Origin: Hyphomicrobiales bacterium
GTDB taxonomy: Bacteria; Pseudomonadota; Alphaproteobacteria; Rhizobiales; Rhizobiaceae
Reading direction: 5' to 3'
Assembly: GCA_900472925.1 (NCBI GenBank)
Contig: UCJU01000015.1
Span: 7,853-71,852 of the forward strand
DNA: 64,000 nt
The translations under genes and the position numbers were made by a program. Below are positions 56,311-64,000 of the stretch, piece after piece (position 1 is the first letter of the stretch; every line of letters starts with the position of its first letter). The notes beneath the pieces are model-generated. The model made no database searches and had not been told where the DNA came from. It worked only from the letters and a program-made list of their open reading frames with translations.

Positions 56311-57057
56311 TTGAGCAGCACGCCGGACAGCGAGACGGACTATGAAACGCTTGCCGACAGCGGGAGCAAACCGAAAGTGGATGTTCGAACCCTCGTGAGA
56401 CGTGCTCTCCTGATCATTCTGGCTCTGCTGGTTTTGCCTTACCTGTTGATCCCGATCTACGCGTTGCCCTTCATGCGTCCGGTCTCGACACTGATGCTGG
56501 CCGAACTGGTGACGTTTCAGGGCTACGATCGCCGTTGGGTGCCTCTGGAGGACATTTCACCCCGTCTCATTCAATCGGTCATGATGTCGGAGGACGGGCA
56601 GTTCTGTTCGCATGGCGGAGTGGACTGGAACCAGATGCAGACGGTGGTCACTGGTGCGCTGGAAGGTGAATCCACCCGGGGTGCCAGCACCATTCCGATG
56701 CAAACGGCCAAAAATCTGTTTCTATGGAATGGACGATCCTTCATCCGCAAAGGTCTGGAGTTGCCGCTGGCCGTCGTGTCCGACTTCATCTGGTCGAAGA
56801 AGCGGATGATGGAAATTTATCTCAATGTCGCCGAATGGGGGCCTGGCATTTACGGTATCGAAGCCGCTGCTCAATATCACTTCAAGGTATCGGCCTCGAA
56901 ATTGAGTTCCCGGCAGGCAGCCCTTCTGGCTGTCGCGCTTCCCAACCCGATCGACCGCGTGGCTGGCAAGCCCGGTCGTGGCATGCAGCGTCTGGCCGGG
57001 CTCATCGAAAGACGAGCCCGGGGTTCAGGCGCTTATGTCGGGTGCGTGCTGGACTGA
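56311..57057 (+). CDS. mtgA: Monofunctional biosynthetic peptidoglycan transglycosylase
   Basis: A 248-residue membrane-anchored GT51 enzyme that polymerises lipid II into glycan strands. One transmembrane helix (about 32-55, [20 protein letters not shown]) is followed by the catalytic domain with the Glu in [16 protein letters not shown] (about 90), [36 protein letters not shown] and LLAVALPNP. The start is TTG 56311. It ends three bases before the end of the opposing galM gene. Confidence 0.94.
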   Translation: MSSTPDSETDYETLADSGSKPKVDVRTLVRRALLIILALLVLPYLLIPIYALPFMRPVSTLMLAELVTFQGYDRRWVPLEDISPRLIQSVMMSEDGQFCSHGGVDWNQMQTVVTGALEGESTRGASTIPMQTAKNLFLWNGRSFIRKGLELPLAVVSDFIWSKKRMMEIYLNVAEWGPGIYGIEAAAQYHFKVSASKLSSRQAALLAVALPNPIDRVAGKPGRGMQRLAGLIERRARGSGAYVGCVLD

Positions 57058-57060
57058 CAA

Positions 57061-58083
57061 TCAGCCCTTGGTGAAGATATAGTCGGTTTCCTGGCGCAGC
57101 GTTTCGCCGGGACGCAGGATAGCGTCGGGGAAGCCTTCGTGGTTGACGGCATCCGGCCATATCTGCGTTTCGAGGCAGAAGCCCGCACAGGGACCATAGG
57201 TCCGCCCGTCTAGACCCGGTGCGCCAGTGTTCAATTTGAATGCGGAATAGAACTGCACGCCGGGTTCCGTCGTGTGGACTTCGAGAGCGACATTCGAGGC
57301 CGGAGCATAGACGCGGGCGACCTTGCGTTTTGAAACGCGCTGCGGTGACAGGCAGAAATTATGGTCGAACGTCACCTGCTGGCCATTGTCTTCGCGACGC
57401 ATCGGCGTTGATGTGCGCAGGTCGAAGACTGTGCCGTCTACGGGGCGGATTTCGCCAGTCGGAATTTGCCGCTCGGTTGTCGGCAAATAATGGTCGGCCG
57501 AAATTTCGATCTCGTGACCAAGCGCCGTTTCTGCGCCATCCAGATTGAAATAGGAATGCTGGCAGACATTGGCGATCGTCGGTGCGTCGGTGGTGGTTTC
57601 GTAGGCTACGGACAGGACGCCGCCTTCGCGGATCGTGTAGGTCGCCCGCACGGTGCAATTGCCGGGGTAACCGGCGCGGCCATCGGGGTCAACGATCTGC
57701 AGCACCACATGGCTTGGGCCATGTTCCATGATCATCCAGTTGCGCTTGCCGATATTGTCGCTGCCGCCGTGGAGATGGGTAACGCCCTTCTCGTTCAGTT
57801 CGAGCTGGTAGTCCTTGCCATCGAGAGTGAACTTGCCGTCGCCGATCCGGTTGGCGTTGCGCCCGGGTGTCGCGCCGAAATAAGAGGACAATTTCGGGTA
57901 ATCGTCAAATTTATCGAAACCGAGAACCAGCGGTGGCTGATGGCCTTCAAGGCGCAAGTCCTGAATGACCGCGCCCCAGGTCATGACATGCGCCGTCAGC
58001 CCGCCTGCCGAAATCGTGACGCGCTCGACTTTCTCACCTGTCGACGTCAGACCAAAATTTTCCCGTGCGCTGCTTTCGCTCAT
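57061..58083 (-). CDS. galM: Aldose 1-epimerase
   Basis: A 340-residue mutarotase interconverting alpha and beta anomers of aldoses. Recognised signature parts are FGATPGRNANRIGDGKF, THLHGGSDNIGKRNW with the substrate His, NVCQHSYFNLDGAE with the catalytic His, and a late FCLETQIWPDAVNHEGFP carrying the catalytic Glu. GGGAG is nine bases before ATG 58083. It is separated from metA by about 70 bases on the same strand and may be transcribed from it. Confidence 0.94.
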   Translation of the reverse strand: MSESSARENFGLTSTGEKVERVTISAGGLTAHVMTWGAVIQDLRLEGHQPPLVLGFDKFDDYPKLSSYFGATPGRNANRIGDGKFTLDGKDYQLELNEKGVTHLHGGSDNIGKRNWMIMEHGPSHVVLQIVDPDGRAGYPGNCTVRATYTIREGGVLSVAYETTTDAPTIANVCQHSYFNLDGAETALGHEIEISADHYLPTTERQIPTGEIRPVDGTVFDLRTSTPMRREDNGQQVTFDHNFCLSPQRVSKRKVARVYAPASNVALEVHTTEPGVQFYSAFKLNTGAPGLDGRTYGPCAGFCLETQIWPDAVNHEGFPDAILRPGETLRQETDYIFTKG

Positions 58084-58154
58084 CTTGCCAGTCTCCCAAT
58101 CAATGCAATCGGGCCGGACGTTGCTTCATTTTTGAGCGCCGTGCAATCTTTGAA

Positions 58155-59081
58155 TTACGCGCTCTGCTGACCGATGGCGTCCAGCTCATAGGGCGTCGTC
58201 TGGTAGATTTCGTTGATCCAGTTGCCAAAGAACAAATGTGCGTGGCTGCGCCACCGGTTGAGCGGTGTCAGGCTCGGGTCGTTGTGCGGGAAATAATCAT
58301 GCGGCAGCTTGATGGGCACACCGGCATCCGCGTCGCGGAAATATTCCTCGGACAGTGAGGTCGAATCATATTCGACGTGGTTGAACATGTAGAGCCGTTT
58401 ACCGCGCTTCTCATGCACAAGGCATACGCCCATCTCTTCAGACTCCATCAGAATTTCGAGGTCCGGATGCTTTTCAATGTCGGCGCGGCGCACCTCTGTC
58501 CAGCGAGAGACCGGCACCTGAAAATCATCCGAGAAACCGTTGAGGTAGATAGAGGCCGGAGAAAGATTGCGGTGACGGTAGACGCCGAACGCCTTTTCCT
58601 TCAGCTCATGCTTGGGGACATCATGGAAATGGTAGATCGCCGCCATAGCGCCCCAGCAGACATTGAGCGTCGAATGGACATTCGTCTCCGTCCATTCGAA
58701 AATCTTCTTCATCTCATCCCAATAGGTCACGTCTTCATAGGTCAGTTTTTCGACAGGCGCGCCGGTGATGATGAAACCGTCAAACTTGCGGTGACGGACC
58801 TCCTCCCATGTTTCGTAAAAGGATAGAAGGTGCTCTTCCGGCGTATTCTTGGCGCGGTGCCCGCCGATGCGCACCAGCGACAACTCCACCTGGAGCGGCG
58901 ATGCGCCCACCAGTCGTGCCATCTGGATCTCGGTCTTGATCTTGTTCGGCATGAGATTGAGAAGCCCGATCTGGAGCGGGCGAATATCCTGCCGGATAGC
59001 CGCCGTTTCGGTCAGTACCCGCACGCCCTCTTGGATGAGAGTCTCAAAAGCAGGCAAGGTATCGGGAATCTTAATCGGCAT
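58155..59081 (-). CDS. metA: Homoserine O-acetyltransferase (MetA type)
   Basis: A 308-residue homoserine acyltransferase, first step of methionine synthesis. It aligns without gaps to E. coli MetA over most of its length. The nucleophile is Cys142 (LNVCWGAMA), and the later His-x-Glu is in FNHVEYD. Position 111 is Glu (GAPVEKL), the residue reported to favour acetyl-CoA in this family, where Gly111 marks succinyl-CoA enzymes; an acetyltransferase is therefore predicted. ATG 59081 follows the riboswitch terminator. Regulation is by SAM through the upstream SAM-II element. Confidence 0.94.
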   Translation of the reverse strand: MPIKIPDTLPAFETLIQEGVRVLTETAAIRQDIRPLQIGLLNLMPNKIKTEIQMARLVGASPLQVELSLVRIGGHRAKNTPEEHLLSFYETWEEVRHRKFDGFIITGAPVEKLTYEDVTYWDEMKKIFEWTETNVHSTLNVCWGAMAAIYHFHDVPKHELKEKAFGVYRHRNLSPASIYLNGFSDDFQVPVSRWTEVRRADIEKHPDLEILMESEEMGVCLVHEKRGKRLYMFNHVEYDSTSLSEEYFRDADAGVPIKLPHDYFPHNDPSLTPLNRWRSHAHLFFGNWINEIYQTTPYELDAIGQQSA

Positions 59082-59119
59082 GTCGAACTCACTTCCGTGG
59101 CGGCGAGGGCCCTGAACAC

Positions 59120-59149
59120 AAAAAAACCGGCAACGAAATCGCAGCCGGT
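59120..59149 (-). terminator. Riboswitch-linked terminator before metA
   Basis: On the minus strand ACCGGC, a 12-base loop and GCCGGT are followed by seven Ts. It lies between the SAM-II aptamer and the metA start, so it is probably the expression platform that stops transcription when SAM is bound. Confidence 0.82.
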
Positions 59150-59171
59150 CCTCGGAAATAACGTGTTTCCT

Positions 59172-59226
59172 CGACCATTTAGCGACTTCTTTAAAGTGGC
59201 TGCAAGCCGGTCGGCAAATCACCACT
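59172..59226 (-). ncRNA. SAM-II riboswitch (metA aptamer)
   Basis: The minus-strand RNA has the SAM-II order: AGTGGT, then GATTTG, then CGACC, then the TTGCA segment, GCCACT closing P1, AAAGAAG with GTCGCTAAA, and GGTCG closing the pseudoknot stem with CGACC. These match the conserved bases of the alphaproteobacterial metA element. P1 is 59195-59200 with 59221-59226; P2 is 59172-59176 with 59209-59213. The element is 91 bases upstream of metA. Confidence 0.95.
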
Positions 59227-59325
59227 GGCAGGTGTCATAATCCTACCGCCGAAGAAAATCAATATCACCGCTTTCCTGGGCTTTTCGGCCTTTCCATCCA
59301 ACACCGTTCCGGGCTATGGCAGGGC

Positions 59326-59976
59326 ATGACGACCAGCCACTTTACCATTCTGCTTGGCGGCAGCATTACCGTGACAGATCGCTTGCAAAAGGCGGTGGCG
59401 GATACCCGCGTGATTGCCGCCGATAGCGGCATGCGCCATGCCGACACGCTGGGCCTTGAGCCGGAACTGTGGGTCGGCGATTTCGACTCTTCCGACACGG
59501 CTTTGCAACAGCGCTGGCCGAATGTGGAACAGCAGCCGTTCCCGGCTGCAAAAGGTGTAACGGATGGCGAGATTGCGGTGTCCGAGGCGCTGGCACGGGG
59601 TGCAAAACGGCTGACGCTGGTGGGTGCGCTGGCGGGTGAGCGTTCGGATCATGCATTGTTCCATCTGCTCTATGCCGTGTCGCTGACCGAGCGCGGCTTC
59701 GAGGTGATGCTGACATCGGGGGACGAAGAAGCCTATCCGCTGATGGAAGGCACATTCGAGCTCGATCTTCCCTCAGGATCGCTGTTTTCAGTTGCCGGTT
59801 TCACGGCACTGGAAGGGCTCGACATCGAGAATGCGCGCTATCCGCTCGCCAACTTCGCGCTTGCTTTCGGCTCGTCGCGCACTATTTCCAACGTGGCGGA
59901 AGGGCGTTTGAGCCTTCGCCTTCAAAGCGGCAAAGCCATCGTGCTTGCCCGTCCTTATGATTTGACCGGAGCCTGA
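59326..59976 (+). CDS. Thiamine pyrophosphokinase
   Basis: A 216-residue thiamine diphosphokinase that converts thiamine to thiamine diphosphate with ATP. Motifs are VIAADSGMRHADTLG, the metal/ATP-binding VGDFDSSD (about 50), the DGE of KGVTDGEIAVSEAL (about 80), GALAGERSDHALFHL and a C-terminal beta domain that binds thiamine (SNVAEGRLSLRL). It stands before the ABC-F gene by four bases and 2 kb before the TPP-controlled thiBP operon, which would supply its substrate. It has no riboswitch itself that I can see. Confidence 0.92.
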   Translation: MTTSHFTILLGGSITVTDRLQKAVADTRVIAADSGMRHADTLGLEPELWVGDFDSSDTALQQRWPNVEQQPFPAAKGVTDGEIAVSEALARGAKRLTLVGALAGERSDHALFHLLYAVSLTERGFEVMLTSGDEEAYPLMEGTFELDLPSGSLFSVAGFTALEGLDIENARYPLANFALAFGSSRTISNVAEGRLSLRLQSGKAIVLARPYDLTGA

Positions 59977-59980
59977 ACCC

Positions 59981-61801
59981 TTGGCACCCCCTATTCTAAA
60001 ACTCGACGATATCATGCTGACTTTCGGCGTCACGCCGCTGCTGAATGGTGCAAACCTGCAAGTGGAGCCGGGAGATCGCATCTGCCTTGTCGGCCGTAAC
60101 GGTTCGGGCAAATCGACGCTGATGAAGATTGCCGCCGGTCTGGTCGAGGCGCAGTCGGGCGAAATCTTCCGGCATCCCGCGGCCACGATCCGGTATCTGG
60201 ATCAGGCACCGGATTTTGCGGGTTACGAAACCGTTCAGGCCTATGCCGAAGCGGGTCTTGGACCAAGTGATGACGCTTACCGCGTGACCTATCTGCTCGA
60301 ACATCTGGGTCTCACCGGTCAGGAACATCCGTCGAGCCTTTCGGGTGGCGAGGCGCGCCGTGCGGCGCTCGTTCGCGTCATGGCACCCGAGCCCGATATT
60401 CTGATGCTGGACGAGCCGACCAACCATCTGGATCTGCCGACCATCGAGTGGCTGGAAGGTGAACTGCAGCAGACGCGCAGCGCGCTGGTTCTGATTTCGC
60501 ATGACCGCCGCTTTCTGGAAAAAGTCTCCAACTCCACTGTCTGGCTGGATCGCGGTCAGTCGCGCCGTCTCAGCCGTGGTTTCGGCCATTTCGAGGAATG
60601 GCGCGACAAGGTGCTGGAAGAGGAAGAGCTGGAGCAGCACAAGCTCGGCAAGGCTATCGAGCGCGAAGAGCACTGGATGCGCTATGGCGTAACAGCGCGC
60701 CGCAAGCGCAACATGCGCCGCGTGGGTGAATTGCAGGCGATGCGCGCCGACTACCGTGGCCATAAAGGGCCGACGGGAAGCGTGCAGGCGACGGCTGCGG
60801 AAGGACGCGAGTCCGGCAAGCTCGTTATCGAAGCGGATCAGATCACCAAGGCTTACGGCGAGCGCACCATTGTTGCGCCGTTTTCGCTGCGTGTTCATCG
60901 CGGCGATTGCATCGGTTTCGTCGGGCCGAACGGTGCCGGCAAGACGACGCTCTTGAAGATGCTGACCGGGCAGCTCGAGCCTGACACGGGCAAGGTCAAG
61001 CTCGGCACAAACCTGGAAGTCGCAACGCTGGACCAGAAGCGTGAGGATTTGAACCCGAACGATACATTGGCACATTATCTGACCGATGGACGCGGTGAAA
61101 ATCTCCTGGTCAACGGTGAGTTGAAGCACGTCACCGGCTACATGAAAGACTTTCTGTTCCAGCCGGAACAGGCCCGTACGCCGATCCGCAATCTCTCCGG
61201 TGGGGAACGCGCGCGCCTCATGCTGGCGCGTATTCTGGCCCGTCCGACAAACCTTCTGATCCTCGATGAGCCGACCAACGATCTCGACATCGAGACGCTG
61301 GATCTGTTGCAGGAAATCGTCTCCGGCTTTTCCGGCACCGTTATACTCGTCAGCCATGACCGTGACTTTCTGGACCGGACCGTCACCTCCACCATCGCGC
61401 CCGTCAACCCTGACGCTCCCGACGGCCGCTGGATCGAATATGCCGGCGGTTATTCGGATATGATGGCGCAGCGCAAGGGTGCCTCGGACGAAAAGAAGAA
61501 GGCCGAGAAACAGGAAAAGGCAAAATCGGCGTCGAGTGCAGGTGCTGAACCGGCCAAAGCCAAGGGCAAGATGTCCTTCAAGCAGAAGTTCGCGCTCGAA
61601 AATCTGCCCAAGGAAATGGAAAAGACCCAGTTGGAGATCGCCGAGCGTGAAGAGCGCATGGCCGACCCCAGTCTGTTTGCCAAGAACCCTGAGATTTTCA
61701 GCAAGCTGGCCGATGAGATGTCGAAACTGCGGCATAAGCTCGAGACCATGGAAGAAGAATGGCTGGAGCTTGAAATGCTGCGCGAGGAGCTCGAAAACTA
61801 A
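59981..61801 (+). CDS. ABC-F family ATPase (Uup-like)
   Basis: A 606-residue soluble protein with two ATP-binding cassettes and no membrane domain, so an ABC-F translation/ribosome or DNA-linked factor rather than a transporter. First cassette: [13 protein letters not shown] (about 38), [24 protein letters not shown]. Second: [13 protein letters not shown] (about 317), [24 protein letters not shown]. The C-terminal 100 residues are a Lys/Glu-rich coiled coil as in Uup. The TTG start lies four bases after the thiamine pyrophosphokinase stop, implying co-transcription. Confidence 0.92.
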   Translation: MAPPILKLDDIMLTFGVTPLLNGANLQVEPGDRICLVGRNGSGKSTLMKIAAGLVEAQSGEIFRHPAATIRYLDQAPDFAGYETVQAYAEAGLGPSDDAYRVTYLLEHLGLTGQEHPSSLSGGEARRAALVRVMAPEPDILMLDEPTNHLDLPTIEWLEGELQQTRSALVLISHDRRFLEKVSNSTVWLDRGQSRRLSRGFGHFEEWRDKVLEEEELEQHKLGKAIEREEHWMRYGVTARRKRNMRRVGELQAMRADYRGHKGPTGSVQATAAEGRESGKLVIEADQITKAYGERTIVAPFSLRVHRGDCIGFVGPNGAGKTTLLKMLTGQLEPDTGKVKLGTNLEVATLDQKREDLNPNDTLAHYLTDGRGENLLVNGELKHVTGYMKDFLFQPEQARTPIRNLSGGERARLMLARILARPTNLLILDEPTNDLDIETLDLLQEIVSGFSGTVILVSHDRDFLDRTVTSTIAPVNPDAPDGRWIEYAGGYSDMMAQRKGASDEKKKAEKQEKAKSASSAGAEPAKAKGKMSFKQKFALENLPKEMEKTQLEIAEREERMADPSLFAKNPEIFSKLADEMSKLRHKLETMEEEWLELEMLREELEN

Positions 61802-61805
61802 AGCC

Positions 61806-61848
61806 GATGGCGTCAGCGCCATCTTGCTAATTGGTGGATCACCAATTA
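61806..61848. terminator. Two tandem hairpins after the ABC-F gene
   Basis: GATGGCG-TCAG-CGCCATC (61806-61823) and TAATTGGT-GGATC-ACCAATTA (61828-61848) are both perfect. They lie between the ABC-F stop and the TPP riboswitch. Neither has a long T tract; they may end the upstream transcript or protect its 3' end. Confidence 0.5.
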
Positions 61849-61862
61849 CATCTTTGCCTAGA

Positions 61863-61955
61863 TCTAACGGGGTGCTTTGTCCTATGCGGGACAAGGCTGA
61901 GAGGCTGAGCCAACCCGAAGAACCTGATCCGGTTAACACCGGCGGAGGGATTAGA
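61863..61955 (+). ncRNA. TPP riboswitch (THI element) of the thiBP operon
   Basis: The conserved parts are present in order: GGGGTGC, the CTGAGAGGCTGAG pyrimidine-sensing loop, ACCCGAAGAACCTGAT, GTTAACACCGGCG and GGAGGGATTA. The closing stem is TCTAA (61863) with TTAGA (61951). It ends 54 bases before thiB, and the ribosome site GAGGAGG lies downstream. No terminator is evident between, so control is probably translational. Confidence 0.97.
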
Positions 61956-62009
61956 CGGCTTCCATCCAGACGCCTGTTCCCCGTTGCCTATTTCGAGGAG
62001 GTGCTGTTG

Positions 62010-63023
62010 ATGTATCGTCGTTTTTTCCTTCATTCGCTGATTGCCGCATCCGTTCTGCTGCCCGCCATTGCCGTGGCGCAGGACAAAAAGACGCTGACTG
62101 TCTATACCTATGAAAGCTTCGTGTCCGAGTGGGGTCCCGGTCCCAAGGTCAAGGCCGCTTTCGAAGAGACGTGCAGCTGCACCGTCAATTTCGTTGCCGT
62201 GGCCGACGGTGTCGCGCTGTTGAACCGGCTGAAATTGGAAGGTCCCGGATCCAAGGCGGATGTTGTTGTGGGCTTGGACACCAATCTCATTGCGGAAGCC
62301 AAGCAGACCGGGCTTTTCGAGGCGTCGGGGGTCGATCCGTCCGCAGCCAAGGTGCCCGGTGACTTCAAGGATGACGTCTTCGTTCCCTATGATTACGGCC
62401 ATTTCGCCGTTGTCTACGACACGCAGACGCTGAAAAATCCGCCCAGGAGCCTCAAGGAACTGGTTGAGGGCGACCCATCGCAAAAAATTGCGATCCAGGA
62501 TCCGCGCACCTCGACGCCGGGTCTTGGATTGCTGTTGTGGGTGAAATCGGTCTATGGCGACAAGGCGCCGGAGGCCTGGGCAAAACTGAAGGACCGCGTG
62601 TTGACGGTTACCCCCGGCTGGTCGGAATCCTACGGCCTGTTCACCAAGGGTGAAGTGCCGATGGTGCTGTCCTATACCACGTCGCCCGCCTACCACATGA
62701 TTTCGGAAAAGACCGATCGCTATCAGGCCGCCAGCTTCGAGGAAGGACATTATATTCAGATCGAAGTGGCTGGCATCTTGAAGAATGCGCCGCAAAAGGA
62801 CCTGGCAAAGCAGTTTCTCGCCTTCATGCTGACCACTGGTTTTCAGGACGCCATTCCGGAAAACAACTGGATGATGCCCGTTGCGGCGACATCTGCGCCT
62901 CTGCCGGACGCTTTCTCCAAGCTGGTTCAGCCCACAAAGACGTTCCTGATGGACCCGGAAGTGGTGGCGAAAAACCGCAAAGCCTGGATCGACGAATGGC
63001 TGACGGCCATGAGCGTGAAGTAA
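62010..63023 (+). CDS. thiB: Thiamine ABC transporter, substrate-binding protein
   Basis: A 337-residue periplasmic thiamine/TPP-binding protein. A signal peptide ([21 protein letters not shown], cleavage before QDKKT) precedes the mature domain, which starts [20 protein letters not shown] and has the family stretch [20 protein letters not shown], then [15 protein letters not shown] and [23 protein letters not shown] 62010 follows GAGGAGG by eight bases. It lies directly under the TPP riboswitch, and thiP follows by nine bases. Confidence 0.95.
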   Translation: MYRRFFLHSLIAASVLLPAIAVAQDKKTLTVYTYESFVSEWGPGPKVKAAFEETCSCTVNFVAVADGVALLNRLKLEGPGSKADVVVGLDTNLIAEAKQTGLFEASGVDPSAAKVPGDFKDDVFVPYDYGHFAVVYDTQTLKNPPRSLKELVEGDPSQKIAIQDPRTSTPGLGLLLWVKSVYGDKAPEAWAKLKDRVLTVTPGWSESYGLFTKGEVPMVLSYTTSPAYHMISEKTDRYQAASFEEGHYIQIEVAGILKNAPQKDLAKQFLAFMLTTGFQDAIPENNWMMPVAATSAPLPDAFSKLVQPTKTFLMDPEVVAKNRKAWIDEWLTAMSVK

Positions 63024-63032
63024 TCATCAACC

Positions 63033-64000
63033 ATGATACAGCGTCGCGACAGTCGCAGGTTCATCTATAGCGGGGCACTGGCATTTGCTGCGGTCTTGCT
63101 GTTCATGGGCCTTGCTGTTGCGGCCTTGCTGTCGTTCGATGCCGGGGCGTCATCAGCAGCAGTTCTCGATCCCTATACGCTTCGCATCCTGCGTTTTACG
63201 CTGTGGCAGGCAAGTCTTTCCACCTTGATTTCGATTGGTCTTGGGCTGCCGGTAGCGCTTGCCCTTGCCCGGCAGAGAGATTTCCCCGGCCGCATCTGGA
63301 TCATCAGACTGATGGCGGTGCCGATGGGGTTGCCGGTTATCGTAGGCGCGCTCGGTATTATCGCAATCTGGGGCAGGCAGGGTGTGTTCAACACCGCCTT
63401 GCTGGCCTTGGGGGCGGATCAGCCTTTCAGCATCTATGGCCTGTCTGGTATTCTCATCGCCCATGTCTTCTTCAACCTGCCACTGGCAGTGAGGTTCTTT
63501 CTGGCCGGTCTGGAGCGCGTGCCGGACGAATATTGGCGCATGGGCGCAAGCCTTGGTCTTGGACCCATATCGACGTTTCGTTTCATTGAATGGCCAGCCG
63601 TTGCGAAGCTTGTTCCCGGTGTTGCGGGGCTGATCTTCATGCTCTGTGCCACGAGTTTTACCCTCGTTCTGCTGCTGGGTGGCGGGCCAGCCGCAACGAC
63701 GATCGAGGTTGCAATCTATCAGGCCCTGCGGTTCGATTTCGATCCGCCCCGGGCCATCGCGCTGTCATTGATCCAGATCGGCATGACGGGCGTTCTGCTG
63801 GCAGTTCTGGCGCTTCTTCCCTCGGCCGACGCGGAGGTTCAGACGCACGGTCGCGCAGTTCGCCGGTTCGATGGGCTGAAGATGTCAGCACGGGCGTGGG
63901 ACGGCGTTATAATCTTTCTGTCGCTTTTGCTGGTCGGGTTGCCTCTTGTTGCTGTCGCATCATCCGGCCTTTCCGCAGATCTCGTCCGGCTGTTGAGCGC
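63033..64000 (+). CDS. thiP: Thiamine ABC transporter permease, partial (runs off the window)
   Basis: An open frame of 322 codons from ATG 63033 with no stop before the window ends. The family is about 540 residues, so roughly 60 percent is present. It encodes multiple hydrophobic helices and the first permease loop with an EAA-like motif (YWRMGASLGLGPISTFRFIEW, near residue 172-190, shortened here to its core WRMGASLGLGP). Long hydrophobic spans such as IFLSLLLVGLPLVAVA occur near the cut. The start is nine bases after the thiB stop. An ATPase gene (thiQ) would be expected next. Confidence 0.9.
   Translation, partial: MIQRRDSRRFIYSGALAFAAVLLFMGLAVAALLSFDAGASSAAVLDPYTLRILRFTLWQASLSTLISIGLGLPVALALARQRDFPGRIWIIRLMAVPMGLPVIVGALGIIAIWGRQGVFNTALLALGADQPFSIYGLSGILIAHVFFNLPLAVRFFLAGLERVPDEYWRMGASLGLGPISTFRFIEWPAVAKLVPGVAGLIFMLCATSFTLVLLLGGGPAATTIEVAIYQALRFDFDPPRAIALSLIQIGMTGVLLAVLALLPSADAEVQTHGRAVRRFDGLKMSARAWDGVIIFLSLLLVGLPLVAVASSGLSADLVRLLS

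Noticed and set aside
59996-61939. 647-codon open frame antisense to the ABC-F gene
   Set aside because: Complement of an intact, well-conserved ABC-F gene; composition explains the lack of stops.
61479-62009. In-frame extension upstream of thiB
   Set aside because: It runs through the ABC-F gene in another frame and the TPP riboswitch; the signal peptide and ribosome site fix the start at 62010.

Overview
The window is a block of core chromosome from an alphaproteobacterium of the Rhizobiaceae (Agrobacterium/Rhizobium type). The evidence is cyclic beta-1,2-glucan synthase and its exporter (NdvB/ChvB and NdvA/ChvA), a SAM-II riboswitch before metA, a TrcR (DUF1013) regulator, a CenR-like response regulator, a CtrA-type box before ftsK, and rhizobial gene sequences throughout. 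Coding density is high and many genes start with TTG. I saw no tRNA, rRNA, insertion sequence, prophage or CRISPR array.

Layout. 0-3.7 kb: an amino-acid ABC binding protein and permease (no ATPase nearby), facing an MFS carrier with a small exported NTF2-like protein. 3.8-8.4 kb: leuC with a possible coupled upstream ORF, an L,D-transpeptidase, a CenR-like regulator, a cyclic-nucleotide-binding protein and xthA. 8.5-16.3 kb: a LolA-like protein, ftsK, amtB-glnK with a sigma-54 promoter, tesB and a ubiquinone-type hydroxylase. 16.6-25.8 kb: a Suv3-like helicase with an S4-domain protein, fdxA, then leuS-lptE-holA reading left, and a YggS protein. 25.9-34.4 kb: the 8.5-kb ndvB gene.

34.9-43.4 kb is a metabolic stretch: an M20 amidohydrolase, an unannotated 47-residue membrane peptide, an L-2-hydroxyglutarate oxidase-like flavoenzyme, a threonine dehydratase-like enzyme, an alpha-ketoglutaric semialdehyde dehydrogenase-like ALDH, a 3-hydroxyisobutyrate dehydrogenase-like enzyme and acetyl-CoA synthetase. 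After it come trcR, ndvA, an orphan LuxR regulator, pyruvate carboxylase, an OmpA lipoprotein, ispG, an MFS-DeoR pair, ispA, mtgA, galM and metA. The right end is a thiamine region: thiamine pyrophosphokinase, an ABC-F ATPase, and a TPP-riboswitch-controlled thiB-thiP operon that runs off the window.

The genes are mainly housekeeping. I found no convincing new multi-gene system. The material worth a second look is regulatory: the SAM-II switch with a competing terminator, the symmetric CtrA box at ftsK, phased repeats before ndvB, several dyads in divergent promoters, a 47-residue small protein, and a possible upstream ORF overlapping leuC. Function calls rest on recognised motifs and remembered family features; no database search was run.
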